The translations under genes were made by a program, and so were the position numbers. 38,712 bases of DNA from Bacteroidales bacterium. GTDB taxonomy: Bacteria; Bacteroidota; Bacteroidia; Bacteroidales; Paludibacteraceae. The stretch's first letter is position 1; the number at the start of each line of letters is the position of its first letter. The stretch lies in NCBI GenBank assembly GCA_021371875.1, contig JAJFVH010000169.1:1-38712 (forward strand), read 5' to 3'. The notes beneath the pieces were generated by a model. It had not been told where the DNA came from, made no database searches, and saw only the letters and a list, made by a program, of their open reading frames with translations. Below are positions 32,283-38,712 of the stretch, one piece after another.

Positions 32283-35081
32283 ATGAAAAAAACGGGTTAC
32301 ATATTTTTCTTAATTCTTGTTATGAATAGTTTTCAATTCGTTACAGGGCAATCGCCCAAACATGAATTACGATCAACCTGGCTTACTACCGTTTGGCGTC
32401 TTGATTGGCCATCGGCAACTGTGCCAAGTGCAACAGGTGCAAACGATGCTGCTCGTCAGACAGCTATTCAACAACAACAAAATGATTTAATTAAAATACT
32501 TGATGGACTGAAAGCTGCCAATATGAATACGGCTTTTATGCAGGTGCGCAGCATGTGTGACGCTATGTATCAGTCTTCTTACGAACCTTGGAGCTCGTTT
32601 ATTTCGAGTGAACGAGGTGCTGATCCTGGTTACGACCCATTGGCTTTTGCCATTGAAGAAGCTCATAAGCGTGGTATAGAATTACATGCTTGGCTCAATC
32701 CGTACCGTTATTCAACATCAGCTTCAACTCATGGAGAGCTTCCGATGGACTATTACAATACTCATCGTGATTGGTTATTAGCTTACGACAGCTATACTAA
32801 AATTCTGAATCCTGGAATGCCTGAAGTAGTTTCACAAATTAAAAAAGTAGTGGGTGAAATTGTTAATAATTACGATGTAGATGGAATAGTTTTCGACGAT
32901 TATTTTTATGCTTATGGTGGCACAAGCTCAACATTGGATGCAGCTGCTCAAGCGCTTTATAAACCTGCCAATAAAAATTTGGGTGATTGGCGGCGCGAAA
33001 ATGTCAATCGTATGATTAAAGCTGTGTATGATACTATTCAGATGGTAAAACCCTATGTTAAATTTGGCGTTTCGCCATTTGGAACATGGACCACTGATGC
33101 AACAGTTGCAGCAAACCGTGGAATAATGTTGCCATCAGGCGTAGGGGCGACCGGGAATATGTATGCCGAAATTTATTGCGATCCAGTGGCTTGGCTCGAG
33201 GAAGGAACTGTCGACTATATTTCACCACAACTTTACTGGACAACTTACAGCTCGTATCCTTATGGAAAATTAGCCCCTTGGTGGTCGGATATTACAAATC
33301 GTTTTGGTAAACATTTTTATTCGAGCCATTCACTTTCATCTCTGACCGCCGCTTCATCGGTTCCCGCTTCGGACGTTGTTAAATTAGGAAACGAAGACAT
33401 TAACATAAAATCACTTTCCACGCTCGAACTTATGTCTGTTAACCGAAAAACTCTGTCGAAAAGTATGAGGGCTCCCGAGGCTGTAAATTTTGCACCTTCA
33501 GAAATTGCGTTACAAGTTGATTTTAATCGCACAAGTGATTTAAATGATGCCCCAGGAAGTGTTTTTTATGCAACTGATAAAACAATTAACACAAGTGGGT
33601 TCGTAAGTTATTTAAATCAGAACGTATTCACGCAACCATCTTTAACTCCAGTTATTGGTTGGAAGGCAAGTGATCATCAAACTTTAGTCGAGAATATTAG
33701 TTTGTCGGGTCAGACTTTAACTTGGACGCATGCCGGAACAAATGTGCGGTATGCTATTTATGCCATTCCCAATGCCAATAGAAATGACATTGCAGTATTT
33801 GTCACTTCAAAATATCTATTAGGTATATCATATAACAAACGGTATGAATTACCTGCAACCATAAGTTCCGCAACACACAAAATCGCCGTGTCGGTAGTCG
33901 ACAGATATGGAAATGAATCTTCACCACGTGTTATGGGCGAAAGTTTAGTTACACCTGTTGCAGCTGAGTTAGTCTATCCTGCAGAAAATACAACGGCATT
34001 ACTTCCTTGCATTTTTAAATGGAATGCAGTTGAAATGGCCGACAGTTATGTGTGGCAATTGGCACGAGATGTGCAATTTGCCGACTTGGTTTGTTCGCGC
34101 GAGACGAAAGAACCTCAGTTTTTCTCAGGATTACAAACCAATCTGAAAGATAATGTAGAATATTTTTGGAGAGTAAAAACACGAAAAGCAAATGCGGTAG
34201 ATATATGGTCTCAATCACGTAAATTCAGTGGTCATAAATTTAAAATCATTTATCCTGCTAACGGGAGCAATGCAGTGGCTTTAACTCCGGTTTTTGAGTG
34301 GGACAATTTGAGTTCAACTGCTACATATACTTTGGAAATTTCAACTGCTTCAGATTTTAATATATCAAAACAAGTATTTAAACAAACGATTGAAGCACCG
34401 AGGATGACAATTCCCGGCGGAACTTTAATTGCAAGTACAAATTATTATGCACGCGTTAGCGTAAGCGATGGTATTGTTCAAGCAACATCCGAAACAGTAT
34501 TATTTACAACACTTGATGTTCCGATTCCTGTTCCACAGATTACGAAACCAACAAGTGCCAGTACAATTTTTGGAGAAAACATCGAAGTGTGCTGGAACGA
34601 ACAACCCTCGAAAGGTTTCAGGGTTGAATTATCGAAAGATACAAGCTTTCCGGTGCGTGGAACGACAGTAAAAACCGTAGATGCTTACACCTATTGTACT
34701 ACATACGAAAATCTGACTCCGGCTACCTATTATATTCGTTTAAAGGCCGCCAATAATGAAGGGCTTACTGATCCTTCTCCTGTTGTTTCAGTTATTTTAG
34801 ATGACAATACGGCTATTGACGAGACTCAACTAAATGATGTAAATTGTTTTGCGCGTACTAATGGACAGGGTAAAAATGTCTTGGTTGTTAAGTCAAATGC
34901 TTTATTTACAGCGACTATTCGAATATTTTCGCTTACAGGAATCGAGATTCGACAGATTAATAGCGAAATAAAGCAGGGTGAAAACACAATAGATATGAAT
35001 ATCGATAATCTGGCACGCGGAGTTTATTCTGTTTTAATCCAAAGCAAAAACAACAAATTACCATTTAAAATTATATTGTAA
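32283..35081 (+). CDS. Secreted GHL10 (DigH/YngK-like) glycosidase with T9SS signal
   Basis: The 932-residue exported enzyme has a short signal peptide (to about residue 23). The GHL10 barrel spans about 27-390: ELRSTWLTTVWRLDWPS, NMNTAFMQVRSMCDAMYQS, RGIELHAWLNPYRYS, VDGIVFDDYFYAYGG with likely acidic catalytic residues near 200-210, and VDYISPQLYW. E. coli DigH of this family cuts peptidoglycan glycan lacking stem peptides. Fibronectin-like repeats follow (about 490-845). The last 80 residues (ATIRIFSLTGIEIRQIN to NKLPFKIIL, with ARGVYSVLI) are a type-A T9SS C-terminal sorting domain. The product should be secreted or anchored at the surface to cut polymer for SusCD import. Confidence 0.88.
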   Translation: MKKTGYIFFLILVMNSFQFVTGQSPKHELRSTWLTTVWRLDWPSATVPSATGANDAARQTAIQQQQNDLIKILDGLKAANMNTAFMQVRSMCDAMYQSSYEPWSSFISSERGADPGYDPLAFAIEEAHKRGIELHAWLNPYRYSTSASTHGELPMDYYNTHRDWLLAYDSYTKILNPGMPEVVSQIKKVVGEIVNNYDVDGIVFDDYFYAYGGTSSTLDAAAQALYKPANKNLGDWRRENVNRMIKAVYDTIQMVKPYVKFGVSPFGTWTTDATVAANRGIMLPSGVGATGNMYAEIYCDPVAWLEEGTVDYISPQLYWTTYSSYPYGKLAPWWSDITNRFGKHFYSSHSLSSLTAASSVPASDVVKLGNEDINIKSLSTLELMSVNRKTLSKSMRAPEAVNFAPSEIALQVDFNRTSDLNDAPGSVFYATDKTINTSGFVSYLNQNVFTQPSLTPVIGWKASDHQTLVENISLSGQTLTWTHAGTNVRYAIYAIPNANRNDIAVFVTSKYLLGISYNKRYELPATISSATHKIAVSVVDRYGNESSPRVMGESLVTPVAAELVYPAENTTALLPCIFKWNAVEMADSYVWQLARDVQFADLVCSRETKEPQFFSGLQTNLKDNVEYFWRVKTRKANAVDIWSQSRKFSGHKFKIIYPANGSNAVALTPVFEWDNLSSTATYTLEISTASDFNISKQVFKQTIEAPRMTIPGGTLIASTNYYARVSVSDGIVQATSETVLFTTLDVPIPVPQITKPTSASTIFGENIEVCWNEQPSKGFRVELSKDTSFPVRGTTVKTVDAYTYCTTYENLTPATYYIRLKAANNEGLTDPSPVVSVILDDNTAIDETQLNDVNCFARTNGQGKNVLVVKSNALFTATIRIFSLTGIEIRQINSEIKQGENTIDMNIDNLARGVYSVLIQSKNNKLPFKIIL

Positions 35082-35183
35082 TAAATTAATGTTTTGTTTA
35101 TTTATTTAAAATAATCAACTTAAATAAACTCTTAAAAAAATAATAACTCTCTATTAAATAACTATTTTTAAAAATTATTCATT

Positions 35184-36638
35184 ATGAAGAAACAATTACT
35201 TTTTGGAATTGCACTTGCATGTAGTGCTTTCCTAACAAATGTGATGGCTGCTGTGCCGGCGGTTGACCCCGCAGTTTATCCAGCTCGTGGAACAATGACA
35301 CTTACAAGTAAGTGGCTGTATTCTAATAAACTAAACAACTATAATGTTGCTGCCGATTTTGTTGCAGCTTCAGGTATGGCGCGTGGTATGGCCGTAAAAG
35401 ATGGTAAGATGTTATTTATCGACAGAGGAAATAAACAGATTGTTGTGGTCAACGGGGCTACTGGTGTAAAAGAAGCTCCTGTTGCTTTAGCAAGTAATCT
35501 GTTTACATACATTGGACGTAACAAGGCAAATACTGCAGATAGTACTTGGACTGCAGGTTTATGGGGTTTTCAGGATATTAAAATTGATAATGCTGGAAAT
35601 GTATTATTAGGCAACATTATTACCTCTAATACAGGACGTTTTCAAATTTGGAAAGTAAACATGGTTACTGGTGCAGGAACACTTGTTATTGATCAAGCTA
35701 ATTTGGCAACTTTATTTCCGGCTGCTACAACAATGCGTTTTGATGCTTTCGGTGTTTGGGGAAATGTAAATGGTTCGGCTGTTATTCTCGCAGCAAATGC
35801 TTCGGCAACTGCTATGGAAGTTTATAAATGGACAATTACTAACGGTGTGGTAAGTGCAGAGCCAAGTTTGATTGAACTTGATAACTCTACCGCTACGGGT
35901 GCTGACTTGGCTGGTTTGGCAAATCTTGGTTCAGCTCCACAGGTATTTCCATTGGACAACAATTATTTTTATGTAGATGGCAATGCCACTTTCCCTGTGT
36001 TGGTAGATAAAGATGGCAATGTTATTGATGGATTTAAATCAAAATTATCCGCATTGAAAGATTCGGTTACTGCCCCTGCAGCTACCCCAAAAACGATATG
36101 GACAATGAATCAAGGTCATAATGGCGTTGTTGAGTTTGAAGTTGGAGGAAAATACTTTCTATTAATGGCAGCGTCTAATACTGCCGGAGTGCCGGCTTCC
36201 ACTTTCCGTCTGTTTAAATTTGCCGATGCGGGTAAAGCATTTACAGGATTAGATTGTTTGTGGACATTTCCACAAGCAGGTATGGGTGCTGCGTCAAATG
36301 CTTATCGTACTGCAATGCCATGTGTAGAGGTAAGTGGTACAAAAGCAAATATATATGTGTATACCGGTGAAAACGGTTATGGGATGTATGAATTTAATAC
36401 AGTATCAACCGGGCTGAAAGACAGCGAAATGTCGGAAGTGATGATTTTGTTGAGTGATAATCAAATCCGCATTTCTGAAGAAGTAGCTTTTGCTGAAATT
36501 ATTAGCATAACTGGTCAAAGAATAGTTGCAGCTAAAAATATTTCAACTCTCGATGCTCCAACAACAAAGGGTGTGTATTTAGTTTCGATAGTTGATAAAA
36601 ACGGAGCTAAAAAAATTCAAAAAGTTGTGGTGAACTGA
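35184..36638 (+). CDS. Secreted beta-propeller-like protein with T9SS signal, possibly DUF4623
   Basis: The 484-residue product has a signal peptide (MKKQLLFGIALACSAFLTNV, cut near MAA). The main body (about 40-410) is made of repeated four-strand blades such as MARGMAVKDGKMLFIDRG, FQDIKIDNAGNVLLGN and KANIYVYTGENGYGMYEF, suggesting a propeller. From memory it resembles DUF4623 proteins of SusCD loci, but this is not certain. The last 65 residues (VMILLSDNQIRIS, IISITGQRIV, TKGVYLVSIV to KVVVN) form a T9SS sorting domain. No catalytic motif is visible, so binding is likelier than hydrolysis. A strong terminator follows 18 bases after the stop, which ends the susCD-2 transcript. Confidence 0.75.
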   Translation: MKKQLLFGIALACSAFLTNVMAAVPAVDPAVYPARGTMTLTSKWLYSNKLNNYNVAADFVAASGMARGMAVKDGKMLFIDRGNKQIVVVNGATGVKEAPVALASNLFTYIGRNKANTADSTWTAGLWGFQDIKIDNAGNVLLGNIITSNTGRFQIWKVNMVTGAGTLVIDQANLATLFPAATTMRFDAFGVWGNVNGSAVILAANASATAMEVYKWTITNGVVSAEPSLIELDNSTATGADLAGLANLGSAPQVFPLDNNYFYVDGNATFPVLVDKDGNVIDGFKSKLSALKDSVTAPAATPKTIWTMNQGHNGVVEFEVGGKYFLLMAASNTAGVPASTFRLFKFADAGKAFTGLDCLWTFPQAGMGAASNAYRTAMPCVEVSGTKANIYVYTGENGYGMYEFNTVSTGLKDSEMSEVMILLSDNQIRISEEVAFAEIISITGQRIVAAKNISTLDAPTTKGVYLVSIVDKNGAKKIQKVVVN

Positions 36639-36656
36639 TTTGAACGTGTTCCTTAT

Positions 36657-36693
36657 AAAAAAGAGGTGGTGAAAAATCACCACCTCTTTTTTT
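36657..36693 (+). terminator. Rho-independent terminator of the susCD-2 operon
   Basis: AAAAAAGAGGTGGTGA, an AAAA loop and TCACCACCTCTTTTTT form a perfect stem of about 16 base pairs with a T-run. It is the strongest terminator in the window. Confidence 0.92.
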
Positions 36694-36763
36694 ATCCTCC
36701 CTTTTATCTTTTCTGCTTTCAATAGGCGGATAGGGTGTTCTTTATCTTCAAACATCAGTTAAT

Positions 36764-38712
36764 ATGAAAAAAATATACATTTCCACATTTATCTTTCTGT
36801 TCTTTTCACTGGTTGTGTTTTCACAATCAATCTCAATAGATGGTAAAACATACAGCATTGATACCTTATCAAATTTTAAAGTTGGTCCGGGAGCCCAATA
36901 CACGGCATTGCGTTTGAAAAGCAATAATCGTTTAGACGTATTTTTCTTAAAAGTAAATGCAGACAATCCTTATGTAACTTTTAGAGCAGCACTCGGTAAA
37001 GATTCAATTTATACAGGTGAACAACCTTCGTCAATGGCTAAACGCAAAAGTAAAGAAGGTGCGGTTTATTTTGCCGGAACAAATGGCGATTTTTATGAAA
37101 CAGCAGGTTATGTGGGATATCCAATTGCAGGTTGTGAGGTGGATAATGAATTAGCAAAGATTCCTACGACAAGTCGGAAAATAATTGCTTTTGAAGATAG
37201 TAAGATTCCCGAAATCGGCACAATGACCTATAATGGTAATGTGAAGTTCGGGACAGCAACATGGACAATTGATGACGTAAACCATTTACGCGGTGAGAAT
37301 AAATTGGTGCTTTTCAACCAGCACAATGGTAAAATAACCAGGACAAATGCTTTTGGTACTGAAGTGTTGGTACAATTAAACGATGGAAATTCATGGGGTG
37401 TAAATAAAACGGTTAAAGCCAAAATTATTAAGATAGAACAAAATAAAGGTGGCATGGCTATTCCCAAAGGTTATGCCGTTTTATCAGGACATGGAACTGC
37501 TGCCACAAACCTCAATACTTTGTCTGAAAATGATGAAATTGAGATAACCCTGAATTTGAATTTGGATGGTCACACGGCAGCATATTCGCAAATGGTTGGT
37601 GGTGATAACCGGAATCCCATGTTGAAAAACGGTGTTGTGGAAACCGCTCAGGTTTGGGACGAACTGCATCCGCGTACCGGTATTGGCTATACTCAGGATA
37701 GAAAAACGGTGATTTTTTGTGTAGTTGATGGCCGTGGATTGTCGGCTGGAGCTACCACCAAACAACTGGCTGAACTGATGCAAAGTGCAGGCGCTTATAC
37801 TGCTTTCAACATGGACGGAGGAGGTTCCAGTGCCATGTATGTGAAAGAATTCGGACCAATGAATACGCCAAGCGATGGAACGGAACGTTCTGTTTCGAAT
37901 GGGATTTTTGCCGTCTCGTCGGCTCCGACCGATAATGTTATTTCTGAAATCAAATCATATACCCGTAAAATTTATTTGCCGCATTATGGAGTTTTTATGC
38001 CGGAATTTTTGGGATATAATCAATACGGCACCTTAATCAATAAGAACTTACAAGGCGTAACTTTAAGTTGTTCGCCCGAAGTTGGTGAGATTGCTCCTGA
38101 TGGTCGTTTTGTGGCTTCAGGTACACAGGGTGGACTTGTTACGGCTACTTACAATAACAATATAACCACTCAGTTCCAGGTTGAACTGGTTGCTTCGGCC
38201 GAAATTGCTTTTCGGTTAGATTCGGTTGTCATCGATAACAGATTCGAATATTCTGTACAGGTACAGAGTTTAATTAATAACAACACTATGGATGTTATGC
38301 CTGCTGCATTAAGTTGGACGGTAAAGGATCCGACAGTGTGTTCGGTTGAGAACGGAATAGTTAAGGGAGTGAAGAATGGTACTACCTCTGTGATTGGAGC
38401 TTTGGGTGATTTCAAAGATTCGATCAAGGTAAATGTTCAAAATCCTGCTTCAGGCAGAATGATTGATGATAACTTTGTTTCCGAACAATGGAACCTTGAA
38501 GCTTCATCAGCCTTAAACGCAGTGCTTAATACACAAAATCTCCCTTCAGGTTGGTTGCATGGTTCGGCTGTAAATTACATTTACAAATCAACCCGTGCGC
38601 CATATATCAAACTTTCGAACAAATTAGCTTTATACGGAATGCCCGATACAGTAAAAGTAGTCTTGAATGTAGGCGATATAACATTGAATAAAGTTATTAT
38701 GTCGTTAAATGC
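36764..38712 (+). CDS. Phosphodiester glycosidase (NAGPA domain) with BIG2-like repeats, 3' end outside
   Basis: The frame is open from the ATG at 36764 to the window edge, giving at least 649 residues. A signal peptide (MKKIYISTFIFLFFSLVVFS) comes first. The NAGPA domain spans about residues 35-385: VYFAGTNGDFYETAG, KAKIIKIEQNKGG, PRTGIGYTQDRKTVIF, AFNMDGGGSSAMYV (residues about 348-361) and ERSVSNGIFA are typical. The family founder removes GlcNAc from a GlcNAc-phosphodiester, and the bacterial members' substrates are mostly unknown. Two BIG2-like Ig domains follow (about 420-560, with LSCSPEVGEIAPDGRFVASG and WTVKDPTVCSVENGIVKG). A further domain is cut by the window end. It lies after a terminator and has its own 70-base leader, so it may be transcribed separately. 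Confidence 0.85.
   Translation, partial: MKKIYISTFIFLFFSLVVFSQSISIDGKTYSIDTLSNFKVGPGAQYTALRLKSNNRLDVFFLKVNADNPYVTFRAALGKDSIYTGEQPSSMAKRKSKEGAVYFAGTNGDFYETAGYVGYPIAGCEVDNELAKIPTTSRKIIAFEDSKIPEIGTMTYNGNVKFGTATWTIDDVNHLRGENKLVLFNQHNGKITRTNAFGTEVLVQLNDGNSWGVNKTVKAKIIKIEQNKGGMAIPKGYAVLSGHGTAATNLNTLSENDEIEITLNLNLDGHTAAYSQMVGGDNRNPMLKNGVVETAQVWDELHPRTGIGYTQDRKTVIFCVVDGRGLSAGATTKQLAELMQSAGAYTAFNMDGGGSSAMYVKEFGPMNTPSDGTERSVSNGIFAVSSAPTDNVISEIKSYTRKIYLPHYGVFMPEFLGYNQYGTLINKNLQGVTLSCSPEVGEIAPDGRFVASGTQGGLVTATYNNNITTQFQVELVASAEIAFRLDSVVIDNRFEYSVQVQSLINNNTMDVMPAALSWTVKDPTVCSVENGIVKGVKNGTTSVIGALGDFKDSIKVNVQNPASGRMIDDNFVSEQWNLEASSALNAVLNTQNLPSGWLHGSAVNYIYKSTRAPYIKLSNKLALYGMPDTVKVVLNVGDITLNKVIMSLN

Overview
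The window looks like chromosomal DNA from a T9SS-bearing Bacteroidales bacterium, possibly Paludibacter- or Parabacteroides-like; the genus is a guess. The evidence is two SusC/SusD pairs, surface lipoproteins, T9SS-type C-terminal sorting domains, TTTG / TAnnTTTG promoters of the Bacteroidetes kind, AT-rich intergenic DNA and G-run palindromic repeats.

Layout. 1-830: a gene-poor flank with G-run repeats and a 58-residue winged-helix-like protein. 831-1604: prephenate dehydrogenase. 1838-13099 (all minus): an AmpG/MurT-like permease with a periplasmic insert, a SpoIID-like lytic transglycosylase, a transglutaminase-like protein, a small HTH regulator, a GalT-like DUF4922 protein, an outer-membrane beta-barrel protein, a two-domain glycosyltransferase and a NagB-like/PIG-L deacetylase fusion. 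13286-16379 (plus): murK, murQ, a DUF1460 amidase-like protein and a GNAT acetyltransferase, ended by a strong hairpin shared with the convergent susD. 16524-23734 (minus): a SusC/SusD pair, and upstream of it an L-Ala-D/L-Glu epimerase and an NlpC/P60 endopeptidase. 24675-38712 (plus): a second SusC/SusD pair, two lipoproteins, a DigH-like GHL10 glycosidase, a beta-propeller-like secreted protein and the 5' part of a phosphodiester glycosidase (NAGPA family) gene.

How it fits together. Almost every recognisable enzyme acts on peptidoglycan or its fragments. The inferred flow is cutting of glycan at the surface (GHL10, perhaps NAGPA), uptake across the outer membrane (two SusCD pairs), peptide trimming in the periplasm (NlpC/P60, DUF1460, epimerase), entry to the cytoplasm through the AmpG-like permease, and MurNAc catabolism by MurK and MurQ. 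A perfect 14-bp palindrome, TGCAAACGTTTGCA, lies upstream of the nagB-like gene and murK (one shared site), of susC-1 and of susC-2, with a weaker match before the NlpC/P60 gene. This suggests one LacI-type regulator controls the set; no such regulator is encoded here.

The least explained parts are the NagB-like/PIG-L fusion, which lacks most NagB catalytic residues, the GalT-like DUF4922 protein with its two-domain glycosyltransferase, and a 13-unit array of exact 21-bp period next to a small HTH gene. All assignments come from reading motifs by eye; no database search was run.
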